From the NCBI GenBank assembly GCA_030278955.1, contig JAOANR010000001.1, forward strand, positions 19,943,468 to 20,007,467: 64,000 bases of DNA, written 5' to 3'. A model generated the notes under the pieces. That model searched no databases. It was given only the letters and a program-made list of their open reading frames with translations, and was not told the DNA's origin. Shown here piece by piece: positions 1 through 11,663 of the stretch. The translations under genes and the position numbers were made by a program. Source of the DNA: Hygrophila difformis. Its lineage: Eukaryota; Streptophyta; Magnoliopsida; Lamiales; Acanthaceae. The first letter of the stretch is position 1. Each line of letters begins with the position of its first letter.

Positions 1-990
1 CAATTAGATGTGACATTTCCAGATTATAATTTTATACATTCTACGGAGATCCTATAGCGGCAATTGTTTGAGTACTTATACACATATAAAATGCACCACT
101 TCAAATCCCGATATTTTTAAAGATATTGCTATACTATTCCCTACCAACGAGATTGTTGATAAGATCAAATTAAATCATCAAACGTATGTCTGTAAATAAA
201 AATGTATATATATCAGTTATAATAATATTTGTCAAGAGGATGAAAACACAGATAATGCCAAAAAATTATTTTCACTATAAAATCTAAACACAATCAATTA
301 TTCTGGATTACCGAATCATGAAATAACGTTGAATTAGGGTTGCATAATCATGCTTATTAGGAATATAGATCCATCAAATAAAGTATGCAATATAAGTAGG
401 TAGATAGTAATCGAGATGCGAAACCATATTATTGAGGTTAAACTAATTTTCGAGAAAGCATGAAAGTAAATTCATGATTGGTAGAATGATTATGAACCTA
501 TCTTTTTTAACCAAATTCCTGATTCGATTTCAGATGAGAAAATTTCAACTTGTAGTTTGTTTTGCCATGATTATAAACAAAAGTCAATGTCAATTTTTAA
601 AGAATGTTGGACTTTATCTTCCAAAACCAGTTTTGCCATGAATAGTTATGTTGCAATATTTCGCGTCACTAGCAAGATGTGGCTCAAAGTATTAATATGC
701 AATTAAGAATGATTAACTCAAGATACCACAAGAAATGTTGTTTACAATAAAATTTATATATGACAAAATCTGCGAAATGAATACTTAATTTAGGTGATGG
801 TAAGACCGGTATTAATTTTGAAGATCTACAATTAGATGTGGCATTTCCGGATGATATTCTTATAAACTTCACGGGTGATCCTATAACGACAATTTTTAAG
901 AGTATATATAAAATATAAACTGCATCACTTCAAATTCAGACATTTTTAAAGATAGTACTATACTAGCCCCTACCAATGAGATTTTCAGGA
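1..990. repeat. AT-rich flank with a diverged direct repeat
   Basis: Positions 1-157 and 829-990 are clearly related copies. Both start with CAATTAGATGTG and pass through a 'gatcctata-cg-caattttt' segment and a 'cacttcaaat...atttttaaagata' segment. They are about 830 bp apart and differ at many positions, so the duplication is old. No coding frame is convincing. The stretch from 990 to 1286 is also AT-rich and holds nothing I recognise. Confidence 0.6.
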
Positions 991-1286
991 ATGAAATTTT
1001 CAGCAAATTATGAGGAAATTTTTCATATTATGCTTAATACAAATATATAAATTTTATTTTATTTAATTTAAATTTCAAATTAAAAAAATATTATTTTAAT
1101 AATTATTTTTATTGATCTGTTAATCTAAAGAAGCTAAAGAAGACGATATAATATGATTTCTTTACACATTTTCGGACATCATCTTTCGAATAGATATAAA
1201 ATCATTACACATTTTCATTACTCAAATATAATTTGTGATTATTTTATACAATATAAATATATATTACATAAAATATATAATTATAT

Positions 1287-1315
1287 CCGTCGAGTCTCGA
1301 CGGGTTAATTACTAG
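1287..1315 (+). mobile_element. Helitron-like 3' terminus
   Basis: A short GC hairpin (CCGTCGA and TCGACGG, 1287-1303) is followed 8 nt later by CTAG (1312-1315) and then a T. A hairpin just before CTRR, with insertion between A and T, is the known 3' end of plant Helitrons. The body would lie to the left, but I could not define a 5' TC end. A degenerate mirror-image relative (CTAGTATTTAACCCGTGC) lies at 2283-2300. Confidence 0.4.
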
Positions 1316-1338
1316 TTACTATCAAATACTTGAATGTA

Positions 1339-1964
1339 GGGGATGTGGACTTAGGGCCTGTTTGTTTTGGCTTGTGAAAAAAGGAGAAGTCAGTAAAAGA
1401 AGGAGAAGGAGGGAGAAGGAGAATTCAAAAGCAAAAACAGATCAAATAATTGTTTCGATGGATATTATTAAAGTTGCTTTTCAACGGAAACATGCTTGGA
1501 TGAATTGTACGTAGAAGGACTTTTAATATATTAAAATTACTAAAATGGACATAATTATATATTATAAGGATATTTATAATTAATTTTATTTCCTTTTTAA
1601 ATAGGGTTATTTTCGTATTTTCATTACTAAATGACTTCTCCTTTTAAAAAAAGTAACCCCCTACCTACTTTGAAAAAAAGTAGAATTTTAACTTTTGCTT
1701 CTCCTTTTATTTAAAAAAAAAAGTCAAAACAAACAGCTAAAAAAATTCAAAAGGACTTTTGGGAGAAGCAAAAGTCAAAAGGAGAAAAATTAAGGCAAAA
1801 CAAACAGGCTCTTAACCCAAGTGGTTAAGTCCCTAGGCTTCCAATGGAAGGTTGGAGGTTTGATCCGCACCGGCCCCCTATCTCTCCCTTTTATTCCCCT
1901 CTGTAATTTGCGTGGCATGAGCTCCCACCACCCATTTCCAGGCCTTAATGGCTCCTCCAAAAAA
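1339..1964 (+). mobile_element. tRNA-derived SINE, split by a MITE
   Basis: After removal of the MITE and one TTA, about 165 bp remain. They carry an A-box-like AACCCAAGTGGTTAAGT (around 1815-1831), a B-box-like GGAGGTTTGATCC (around 1854-1866) and a terminal run of nine A. The element is flanked by 13/15 matching target duplications at 1324-1338 (AAATACTTGAATGTA) and 1965-1979 (AAATACTTAAACGTA). Internal pol III boxes, an A tail and long imperfect duplications are standard for plant tRNA SINEs. It is not a functional tRNA gene, because it has no complete cloverleaf. Confidence 0.65.
1354..1811. mobile_element. PIF/Harbinger (Tourist-like) MITE
   Basis: A 458-bp element with terminal inverted repeats, 18 of 20 positions matching (GGGCCTGTTTGTTTTGGCTT at the left; GAGCCTGTTTGTTTTGCCTT on the other strand at the right). 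It is flanked by TTA at 1351-1353 and 1812-1814. The TTA duplication and the G-rich terminal repeat fit the PIF/Harbinger superfamily. There is no transposase frame, so it is non-autonomous. It inserted near the 5' end of the SINE. Confidence 0.75.
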
Positions 1965-1979
1965 AAATACTTAAACGTA

Positions 1980-3174
1980 ATTTTTCCTTTAAATACTTTC
2001 AAGTATTTTAAAAATTCAGGGGTATATTACTATTAAATATACCAAAACATAATTACGTTCAAGTATTTAATACCAAAATGTGATTCAAGGGTTCATTTCT
2101 ATACTCCCTACCACACTTTAAATTCCCATTTTACCTTTAAAATAACTAAAAATGTTCGAATAAATATTTTAAGATAATGATATTTAAATATTTAGAAGAA
2201 TATTAATTAATTTAATTTTATATAATATTTATAATAATGAAATTAACAACATATTCTTTTGTGACAAGTGTGTTTAGTTGAACTAGTATTTAACCCGTGC
2301 ATAACGCAAAGGAAAATTTAAATTTAATTATTATTTTACATGAAATAATGTCCATCTTATGAGTCTAACAATATATAATGTAAAAAGGAATCTTTTTATA
2401 AAGGTATAATTAGTTATATGCTTCAACTACAAGAAAAATTCTCTGGTTCGGATGCGCCAAAAAAATCATGCAAGGAAAATTAATAAAGCATTTTAGTGTT
2501 TAATCGGTGAAGAACAACAATGTGTTGTAAATTGTAATTCAAGAAGTAGAATAACTTTATTGATGTGGAAATGAACTAATAAGATTTTATCATAACTTAT
2601 ATATACGTTTTGCAACACACTGTTGCAAAACTTCTTAATTTCATCAGCATATTCTTTTTGTGACGAGTGTTTTTAGTTGAATTATTAAGGGCTATGATTT
2701 TGGTATTTAATTATTGAATTATATACGTAAATGTATTTATCTACACATACGTATATAAAGAAAATAACACTACAATTAGTGATTAAATTTTTTTGATAAA
2801 GTTCGGCCACGAAATTGGTCGGTGGCTGAAATTGTTTAGCGATAAATTCGAAATTTTTCTAGTATTTAATAGTGTGGGACTATTTTTGAAACTATTTTAT
2901 CATAATTTTAAAAATAAAATTTTATATGATATATCTGTATAAAAATTATTGTTTATATATATACCCCTGAAAAATATGTATCTTATTATAAATATGAATA
3001 TTTTAAAATTTGATATGTTTCTCTGATTTTGTATATATTAAAAAAATGTTTTATTATTTTTTTAGAAAATTTATAATTTGAGAAGAACACATTTAGTAAG
3101 TAATAGGTAAAGTGTGTATATTAGTGAACATATAATTCGTTAAAATTATAGTAATTTATTTGCTTTTTATGGGG
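1980..3174. repeat. AT-rich flank with short diverged repeats
   Basis: No gene is visible. A 36-bp segment at 2247-2285 (...CTTTTGTGACAAGTGTG...) recurs in diverged form at 2648-2683. At 2283-2300 a CTAG followed by a TTAACCCGTGC motif resembles the end of a Helitron on the minus strand, but the hairpin there is weak. Confidence 0.4.
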
Positions 3175-3600
3175 TGTTATTAACAACGGAATGAGTGGCA
3201 TAGTCGCCAGAACCAATGGATTAGTTATTTCAATAATCTCCGAAGGGCCAGTGTCCAAACAAAAGGCCAAGAAATTTTCTGATGCACTGTATAAATTTTT
3301 CTTGCAGGAAGCAGATAACCTGGAACCCCAGGAATCCCAAAAACTGAAAATAATGATCCGGATAGATCAAGACCGGACAAGCTCGGAATCCATATTAATG
3401 GATTCCTCACATCGGATTTAAATAAAGATGGAAGAAGGCCTTAGGATGCACAAGGAAAGCCCAACAAACATGAACAGGCCCAAAAAGGAGTTCGTCGGAA
3501 AAGTGACCGGAAAGCAGCCGGAACCACCACTGGACGTCGGACATATTTTGTAATAGTATAGAAAATAAGAACGTGTGAAATTTGGCTAAGGCATTGAGAC

Positions 3601-4000
3601 CAATTCGGTCTAGACCAAATTGGCCTAAAACGAATTGCCCCATGCCTTAGAAAAATTGCCCACTCTCTCTCAATTCGGTATAACCCAATTCGGTCTACAC
3701 CGAATTGCTTTCTAAGACCAAATTGCCTATACCGCATCAGTCAGCAATTATTTTCCAAGACTCCCAATTCGGTCTATTGGCCAATTCGATCTAAACCGAA
3801 TTGCATCACATTAACCGAATTGCCCTCTGACTGTTATTATTATTATTATTATTACTTGTAATGTTTGTAAGTGTCCAATTCGGTCTAAACCGAATTGGCA
3901 TCCCTTTCTCTTTTGTAATAGATAGGTTTGGTCCCAATTCGATCTAGGCCATACCAATTCGGTTTACACCATAGACCGAATTGATTCCCCCTAAACCGAA
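3601..4000. repeat. Palindrome cluster A-I (AATTCGGT word), upstream of TATA
   Basis: About ten half or full copies of AATTCGGTCTA and its complement occur in 400 bp, for example around 3602, 3671, 3688, 3763, 3875 and 3955. Full copies pair CAATTCGGT with ACCGAATTG around a short spacer. Spacing is irregular and the sequence between copies is unrelated. The same word occurs downstream of the promoter (5091-5334) and in element D. Confidence 0.9.
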
Positions 4001-4053
4001 TTAGGCCAATTTTGATGCATTTTTCATTTCTCTTGTTTCCCAAGGGGCTTGGC

Positions 4054-4064
4054 CTATATATATG
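4054..4064 (+). promoter_or_regulatory. Element A LTR TATA box
   Basis: CTATATATATG follows the palindrome cluster and precedes a C/T-rich stretch. This is the expected place for pol II initiation in an LTR. Confidence 0.5.
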
Positions 4065-4528
4065 ACCTCCCCCTTCATTTGTAAACAACTTTGCTTAATA
4101 TTGAAATCAACTCTCATATTTTCAAAGTTCACAACCGAGGGCACTCTTTCAAAAGTGTTCTCCCCCATCCGTGTTTGTCTTGAACTTATGTTCATTTCCT
4201 TCACGCCATCAAGTTGGAAACTTGCTCGATGGATTGTCAATGAATGATGCACTTGAAGGAAGTCATTTTTCTTGAGCTTGACTCACTTCCCTTGGCAAGT
4301 TCGGGTCCCCTTCATTCACAAGTTTCATTATCTTTTATTTTACACTTAGTCTCATCTTCTTAAATCATAATCATCCTTTTTGTGTGTGTTCTTGTTCTTC
4401 ATCAATCTTCACACCCCTATTCTCCTAATCATCATTTTACCTAACCCTAAAATTCAGACAACACTAATCCGGATATTGTCACTAAACAAGTTTCGATCTA
4501 CGGCATATATATATATATATAGAAAATT

Positions 4529-4542
4529 TGATATCAGAGCCA
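4529..4542 (+). other. Element A primer binding site (initiator tRNA-Met)
   Basis: TGATATCAGAGCCA matches 13 of 14 bases of the complement of the plant initiator tRNA-Met 3' end (TGGTATCAGAGCCA), as is usual for chromoviruses. Confidence 0.7.
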
Positions 4543-5915
4543 AACTTGTTGGTGCAATAGGGTTATTCTCCATATTTTCTTGTTATTATCCGTGTGTTAT
4601 TTATGTTCTCATCCATATAAAAATCTGTGAAAACCCCAAAAATATTTCGTACCTTGTAACTCTCGGCCATACCACATTTTTCCATCTCTTGTTTGTTGTT
4701 GATGTTAGTCTTGTTGTCCTAATCTCATGTATGAATGTGCTTGCATGATTGCTTGAGTTCATTGGATTAAACAAGATTATTAAGAGCAAGCAGTGAAGGG
4801 TATTTGGGGTTGGGAGTGAGATTTTTGTTCTTGGTGTTCATATTGTTCTTGACAAGATTCATCTTGTTCTTGGCAAATTGATGTAATAGTGTAAGTTTGA
4901 TCTTGCATGGGAAAGGCTAGCATGTGTAGCCGTGATCATTAGATGTCCAATCATGTGCAAATTTGGCTCCTTGTTTAATGTGAAGATATTGTAAAGAAAT
5001 CTGCAGCATTTAATTGCCCAAGGAGGTACAAGACATTCAGCCGAAAAAGGAGGAAGAAAGTCAAAAATCGCGGACCAATCAATCCGAAAGCAATTCGGTC
5101 TACCCTCAATTCGGACTAGACCGAATTAGCTAGCATAGACCGCATCAACCCTCCTACGGAAGAAAATTGCCAAAGTTCAACACCCCAATATGGTCTCCAT
5201 CAAATTCGGTCTAAACCGAATCGTCCCTAGACCGAATTGCTTGGAGGAAATTACGCATCAACTCACCAATTGGAAGACATCAATTCGGTCTCCTGGTGCG
5301 ACATAGACCGAATTGGGCTCCTCTAAACCGAATTGAACCCCAGAATTTTTCAAGTGTTGTGGTATAATTCCATCTTTGGTATTATTTTCTCCTTCTTACT
5401 TATTTGAGTGTTTTGAGTGAATTTACAATAAAGTGAATATCGGACTGGCACAATTTGAAACCTAGCCCGAGAAGCCACTTGAGTACTTGTACAATAAAGT
5501 GGATATCGTGACTGGCATTTTGTGAAACCTAGCCCGAGAAGTCATTTGAGTAAATTGGGTTTGATTTCTCGAGTGCTTTTTCTTGTGAGCTTTATTTTTC
5601 CACTTCTAAATTGGGACAAATATCACTGTTCTTCGCTTGCGATATCTGTTTAAAACTGTGAACTTGATCCGATTGCAGTACACACATACATATCTGTGCA
5701 TTCCTTGATTGAGTCAAACAGTTCATTTGACTCTTGAACTGTGCGTACGAAATATCTGTGTGTACTTCTCTTGTATCTGATTGAACTATCTGAGCAGGTG
5801 ACGCACTGAAGTGGTGTTGAGAACCAGGATTCAGTGCAAAATTGAGAGATCACTCTATATATTTCAGCACTTATTTTCTGACCTACCTTATATCTATATT
5901 ATTTTTCTAAGTATC
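4543..5915 (+). other. Element A untranslated leader
   Basis: This 1.37 kb between primer site and gag has no convincing frame. It contains the second palindrome cluster (5091-5334). It also holds a tandem duplication of about 66 bp (roughly 5410-5555), in which 'acaataaagtg-atatcg' and 'aaacctagcccgagaag' occur twice. Confidence 0.7.
5091..5334. repeat. Palindrome cluster A-II (AATTCGGT word), downstream of TATA
   Basis: Six to eight half-sites of AATTCGGTCT or its complement lie in the leader, for example at 5092, 5117, 5204, 5215, 5281 and 5309. It is the same word as in the LTR, on the other side of the transcription start. Confidence 0.85.
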
Positions 5916-6327
5916 ATGGCAGGAAACACAGAACCAAATTTGACTGACATCATGGAGATGCTACGATCAATGAGCGAGAATACTGTTAAAAGGGCTGATT
6001 TCGAAACCCTTAAGCAAACTCCTGATGCTAATGTTTCAAATATTACTGCCGTAAATGAGCGCATTGATAATTTGAGCAATGAATTTGCAGGACGCATGAA
6101 ATTACTAGATGAGGCCTTGGCGCAACGATTGATGCAACGGGTTGAACGAAGGTTGGAAGATGCCTTCTATCATCCTTCCGCCTCCGGAAAAAATGGAGCA
6201 TCTGGGAGCAATAGCCACGTCCAAGGAACTGACATGGCTGAAGCAGAGGAGGCCATAGCCGAAAGGGAAGCGGAACAAGTTACGATAGGGACGTTTGATC
6301 GTCGGCAAGGGCCCGATGCTCGAAGAA
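5916..6327 (+). pseudogene. gag: Element A gag, N-terminal piece
   Basis: The start codon at 5916 opens 137 codons, beginning MAGNTEP, before element C interrupts the frame. This is the first ATG after the leader that stays open into clear gag. The reading continues in the matching frame at 19158, once C and one copy of its AAGAA duplication are discounted. The piece is acidic and helical with coiled-coil-like heptads and has no recognised domain. This fits the variable N-terminus of plant Ty3/gypsy Gag, which assembles cytoplasmic particles. The upstream in-frame ATG at 5811 lies in leader-like sequence and is less likely. Confidence 0.75.
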
Positions 6328-9051
6328 TGAAACTTTTGACAAATTTCGTTAACACGAGCTTTTTATAAAATATATCCCAAGTTTGATTTATTAAATGAAA
6401 AGAGTTATGATTCATGGAAAGGGGTTTAAGGATATGGTTCACTTTTTATTACTCATGAGGGGAAACTTGAGTTCAAACGGCGTTATGGACCTCCCCGGCA
6501 TGAAACTTTTGACAATTTCGTGCCTTGAAGATCCTTGCCATGAAACTTTTGACAAGTTCCCACTACATGAGCATTTTCAGAAAGGTCATAATCCTGGTGC
6601 TCAATTTTATTTAATGAAACCAATTTATGAAGGCGGAGTTGGGACTAGGGATATATTTATAGGTTGTCACGTTTTTATTTACTCGTGTTAAGAAACTGTG
6701 CCCCCGAAAGCGCACGGAGTCAAAAATTGCAGTATTTATAGTAAGTACCGGATCGTTCACTGGAGGATGTGCGATGGAAGCAGGGCCCACGTCGTTTACT
6801 AAGATTTTCCACTCGGTTACTCGATTCAAGTTTGTGTTTTAATTATCATCTACTTGACAGAATTTAAACTAAGTTATGAAAGCAATTAAAATAAAGCAGA
6901 TAAAATTATTCTAGGAAGCGAATTAAATTTAATCTAAGCAAGCGATAAAATTATTCTAAGAAAGCAGATTTAAAATATGACAGAAGGGACAGGAAGAAAA
7001 GAATAAAGATTGGACAAGATTCAGATGAAACACAAATAAACTTCCATTTTAATACACAGATCTTAGCTTGGGATAATCCTTTCAGTTAGCTAACCCTCAT
7101 GCTCTCTATACCATGTTCCCTTTAACAGACAGGTACTTACAGTAAGAGGTTGCATGCTCTTAAGGAAACAAATTCTAAGATACCACAGACTCACAACTGC
7201 CCTCACATGGCCATGCTGAGGCATATTATTTATCTGTGGTGGACAAGCAACACCTAACAAATCATTTATTGAAGTGTCAAGTACCGCTATCATTCCCCCA
7301 TGTCACACCCGAAGATTCGAATCAAGCCCTGAACTATCCCATAACTATCAGTCCTAGTAGCAGTTACACAACTCTCAATACAACCGAGTGACCTCTAACG
7401 AAAGCATTTAAAAGAAAGCGATAAAGAAAGCATTTAAAATCCTATCACTCGGAGGTTTTTGAAAGTCTGACTCTGGTAGTAAAAGAAAGCCCCCAGTCAG
7501 AATGACCGAATGTGGATCAAGAATTCCCGGCTCTCGGTGAACCGCTCGCAGTGTTCACTTCCTTCCGGGTGGTTATGAGATACAAACTAATGAAACGAAC
7601 TAATGAATTAGTTCGTTCCGGATGCACTCACTCAGGACTCAAAAATAGGCTTTGGCAGAAGAGGACAGCAGTTGAAAGAATACTCATCCCCATCTCAGAA
7701 AATAACCAAGGCCCGAATGTTGTTCCTCTAGTATTAACTATCACACCGTATTTGAGTCCAAATGGACCCCATCTCAGTGCAACATTTAATATCAGATTCC
7801 CAACACACAGCAATTTTGGAAAATAATTTATATTTGAAAATCATTCCCTAAACAGGTACTAGACTCTCAATTAAAACACAGACCCTTTCAGTCTAGGTGA
7901 GACCTAATCGCTGACTCTGCTTCTAATTTCCCAAAATCAACCCTCAGTAGATTATGAATTAATCATAACTGTGGAATTTATCCCTTACTTAGATCCGGAT
8001 TTTATAAAAGAATTTTTGTTGGAAATTTATTGTGAGACATCTGATTTAAATCAAGACTTCTATGTCCAAGGGAAGGATCCCAAAATAATATGACCACAAT
8101 ATTTACATAATATTATCATGCATAAATTTATAAAGAAGTGTAAAATTAAATAACTCAAAATATAAGGTGGGTTTAGACAGGAGTTGATACACAGAGATGA
8201 AATAGCCGGAGATGAGAAGAATTTATTTGGCTAAAAAGATGACTGAAATAATTGGGGTTATCCGGACTGCAAACATCTGCTATCCAGGTCCCAACTATTC
8301 CAGGTGGATCGGTTCTTAGATAGCGGGATGGCCTTATATGTCAGTTGCCACTGTCACTTAGATCCCCACTATCCGTGAAGTTGGAAGTAAAACCCACATG
8401 CTCTTTCACTGCAGAAATTATTAGACGACATTGGCAAATATCATCTAACATTACTACAACTCGGAATTCAGGTTTGAAATTAAGATAAAGAAAATAAAAC
8501 TGTATCCGGATAGGAGTCAGCTGAGCAGCTATTATAATCCCGGATGGACGAACCGCCAAGGCTTCCACCGACCACTATCCGGACCATGCAAAATAACAAC
8601 TAGTAATTAATATACAGACCACGAGCTAGTTTATCCGTGTGGGAATACCCGCCAACATTAGTCTGTTATATTTCTTACTAGCCGTTTCACACAACATGGA
8701 TAAAGACAAAATAAATAAAAGAAAATATTTTTGGGTCATCTTGTATGAGAGACATTGGTTTCTCATGCATGGGTATGGAATTAAATCCATAATTACTCTT
8801 TATGTCTAAATAATCACTCATTCCATAATTAATTAATTAAATACAGTCCGGATTATATACTTAGATCATTAGAGTTTAATTTTTGTAGAAGAGTCTTTTA
8901 ATGGTCAATTGAACAAAGCTCTTTATATTAAACTAATCATGGGTTGAGATCATTGGATTTCAACCTCAAAATATTAACATAAAGGTTCAATTAATTAAGT
9001 GGGAAAATGGAGAAATGGAAAATTGGCAGAAATTGCCAATTACGATGCTAC

Positions 9052-9510
9052 CCAGATTTTTACGACGCTATCCTAGGATAGCGTCGTGAGGTTAGCGTCG
9101 TCATGGGTTGGTGAAAGAGATGTGAAATTTTTGGGGTTAAAGGGGTGTGTACGACGCTATACACTAAACTACGGCGCTATACTAGGATAGCGTCGTAGGT
9201 GTAGCGTCGTAGGTGGTTTGAGAAATTGGGGAAGAAAGAAGTTTTGGGAAAAAGGAGGGATGCTACGGCCCTAGACATTAAGTGACGACGCGATCCTAGG
9301 ATAGCGTTGTAAGGATAGCGCCGTAGGTGGGTTTTTATGAGAAATGAAGTATTTTGGGGTCCTACGACGCTAAACAAAAATTACGACGCTATCCGAGGAT
9401 AGCGTCGTTGGCCTAGCGCCGTAAGACCAAATTTTTGTTTAAGTCTGGATAACTACGGCGCTAAACCTCACCTACGACGCTATCCAAGGATAGCGTCGTA
9501 GGGTGGTTAG
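9052..9510. repeat. Palindrome cluster C-II (GACGCTATCC word)
   Basis: Repeated TACGACGCTATCC with its complement GGATAGCGTCGTA, often joined into one perfect palindrome around TA, for example at 9061-9090, 9387-9410 and 9474-9500. In the other LTR most of this cluster is deleted. Confidence 0.9.
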
Positions 9511-9538
9511 CGTCGTAGCTAGCCCAGAGTGTTGTTAT

Positions 9539-9616
9539 TCGGGTTATGCAATTTCTGCGATTGCAAACCCTAAAATAGTTGGTCGGGTAATGCAATCTAT
9601 GCGATTGCAAAACCCT
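9539..9616 (-). other. Two tandem hairpins between cluster II and TATA
   Basis: GGGTTATGCAAT pairs imperfectly with ATTGCAAACCC. About 45 bp later GGGTAATGCAAT pairs with ATTGCAAAACCC. This is the same zone that holds a three-way-junction-like fold in element B. Confidence 0.55.
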
Positions 9617-10252
9617 ATTTTCAAGTTTTTGAGTATGCACAAACACAAAAATATCATCCACTTTTAGATTTACTATACTAATCCTAAGAAAAAGAAAATA
9701 AAGATAAGGACAACATCAAAAATAAAATAAAAACAACTACTCAACTAACAATAAACTAAAACCAAACTGGAAATGAAAATCTAAACAAGACCTAAACTAA
9801 TAAATGATCAAATGGATGAATGTCAAGTATTTGAGCATTTATTAAACAAGGAAAGCAATAAAACCTAACTAAAACTCAAAAAATAGGTCAAGTGACCAAA
9901 ATGAAAATAAAACAGTAACCAACCCATGGAATAAACTCCATAACAGATTTTTGGTAGATCCTTTTCCTTGCATTAACATTGAAGATAATAAAAATGGTTC
10001 AAATAGACCCATTAGTTGAGTGTTTGAAGCCAAAAAATACAAACTACAAGCTGTAAAAAAAATATAAACATGGCTAACTACAGAAAATGAAAAGATATTA
10101 ACATGCTAGATACTAAAAATAAACTAAACTAGTTCTACATTGCATAAAATTAAAATATCTAACTATCCTAAACTAAACTAGAAAACACCAAGTTGTCCCC
10201 AAGAACAGCAAATAATTTTTTTGTCCGATGTGTGTTCTGCGAGGTCAAATCA

Positions 10253-10264
10253 GCTATTTATAGC
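10253..10264 (-). promoter_or_regulatory. Element C 3' LTR TATA box
   Basis: GCTATAAATAGC on the minus strand, preceded by AGGCCCATTAGACTTAGGG. The same GGGCC-(A/T)-rich word precedes the TATA boxes in B, D and E. Confidence 0.6.
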
Positions 10265-10442
10265 TGGGAAACCCTAAGTCTAATGGGCCTTGGGCTTGCT
10301 CGAGATTTCCACAAAGGACGGGAGCGCAGGTCCGGAAGGAAAAGACAAGAAGTTTTGCACTTGTGGGAATTGAAGTCCCAGGACTCCCTACTTGTTTGAT
10401 CACATGTGAAATTGGCCAATTTTGAAATTGGAGGAAGCTGAC

Positions 10443-10575
10443 TACTACGACGCTGAAGCATTCTTCAATGGACGACGCTACATGATCCGACGACGTTGAA
10501 CGGGACGACGCTATGCAAACGTCGACGGCGCTACACTCGGGACGACGCTACAGGCAGGCTAGCGCCGTAGCAGTG
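10443..10575. repeat. Palindrome cluster C-I (GACGCTA word)
   Basis: Seven ACGACGCTA, CGACGGCGCTA or TAGCGCCGTAG half-sites in 130 bp, upstream of the TATA box on the minus strand. The copies are shorter than those in cluster II. Confidence 0.8.
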
Positions 10576-10599
10576 TTGGAGGATGGCGTCATACTGCTC

Positions 10600-11150
10600 G
10601 CTGTGGGAATGAAGACGTTGGACAGTGAAGTTGGCCGGAGTAATTTCGGGGTTTTCTTCTTCGGCAAGGTTACGGCTTTCGGGGTCGACCGGAGAAGAGT
10701 TGTGGGGCGGTAGAGGGACCACACGGCTGCTGTTGCCGATGGACAGAGCTTGAGGGATGGCGTTGGACAGATCTGGTGGTGATGGAGCTTGAAATGGTGG
10801 CTGTGGTGAGGGGCGGCGAGCTCGGAGCTGTAACGGGAGTGGTGGTGGAAGCTGTCGGCTGTTGGAGGTGAGGACGGAGGTGCGGCAGGAAGACCGAGAT
10901 GGTGGCGGGTGAGCGGCGTCCGATGTGACTGAGGACGCCGGCGATTGGTGGAGCTGTGGTGGCCGCCGGATTTGTCGGAGGGGATGAAGGTGGCTGCCGG
11001 CTGCTTGTGGATGGCCGGAGGAGGGAGCGAAGGCAGCGGCTGGTTGGGGATGAGGAGGAGGCCGGAGCAATGGAGATGAAGACAGGGGTGATGGACGGAA
11101 ATAGGAGACTTCGCCGGAGATGACGACGGGCAACGGCGAGTGGCTAGTTG
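10600..11150 (-). other. C-rich, strand-asymmetric U3 tract
   Basis: The minus strand is rich in CCG, CCA and TCC and poor in G. It can be read as proline/serine/histidine-rich open frames of about 230 residues in two overlapping frames. Long overlapping frames of this sort are expected from such composition, so I do not call a gene. B has a similar tract in the same LTR zone (22385-22980). Confidence 0.6.
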
Positions 11151-11649
11151 GAGAAGACAAGGCATAAATTTTCGTATGTCCTGTAGCAACAATTGGGGAA
11201 ACAAAAATGAGGCGGGCCCCACACAAATATTCATTTTCGATTAGTTGATTTCATTTTTATTTTATTTTTTTTATTTTTTTTATTATATATATAAATAAAA
11301 TAAATGCTGGTATATATATAAAAATAAATATATATAGATATTTTTCCAATTGATTATTTGGCTTGTGTTCTGTTTAATGGATTCGTGTTCCACCGAACAG
11401 ATACCACCAAACCATAATTAATCAATTGTGAGATTCTTAATATTTTATCATGTTTTTGGATTTTTTGACACAAATTTAATAAAATGCAATATTTTTGTAT
11501 TTTTCAATACCAGTTTATTATTTATACAAATTGCATATATCTGTTAAATTCAACTGCTTTCTTATTTAAATAAGACCGGAATGCGATCAATTGCCCATGT
11601 TTAGACACGGAAATAGATTGAAAATAATGGTCAATTTTGGCCATTATCA

Positions 11650-11663
11650 ACATCCTCACATTT
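11650..11663 (-). other. Element C polypurine tract / terminal module
   Basis: On the minus strand AAATGTGAGGATGT directly abuts the 3' LTR start (TGATAATGG). It is the best candidate for the plus-strand primer. The same word closes each internal hairpin module. Confidence 0.6.

Larger units (their letters stand above)
3175..4528 (+). repeat. Element A 5' LTR (left end approximate)
   Basis: The right end is set by the primer site at 4529. A CA lies at 4504-4505, followed by an (AT)n run, so the exact terminus is uncertain. The left end is placed where composition changes and a TG occurs (3175, or 3192). No second LTR is present in the window to confirm it. The LTR holds a palindrome cluster at 3601-4000, an (ATT)n run near 3836-3856 and a TATA box at 4054-4064. 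Confidence 0.45.
6328..11649 (-). repeat. Element C 3' LTR (intact)
   Basis: It begins (minus strand) at 11649 with TGATAATGGCC and ends at 6328 with GTTTCA. Reading 5' to 3' on the minus strand it has a terminal hairpin, a C-rich tract, palindrome cluster I (10443-10575), TATA (10253-10264), paired hairpins (9539-9616), palindrome cluster II (9052-9510) and about 2.7 kb of U5 conserved with the LTRs of B, D and E. Short frames inside it are chance. Confidence 0.9.

Noticed and set aside
1815..1870. Functional tRNA gene
   Set aside because: A and B boxes are present but no acceptor or anticodon stems form; poly(A) and target duplications mark a SINE.
10531..11234. Two overlapping 228-231 residue frames on the minus strand, repeated at 18033-18736
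   Set aside because: They overlap in two frames in a CCG/CCA-rich tract and lie in LTR U3. Composition explains them.
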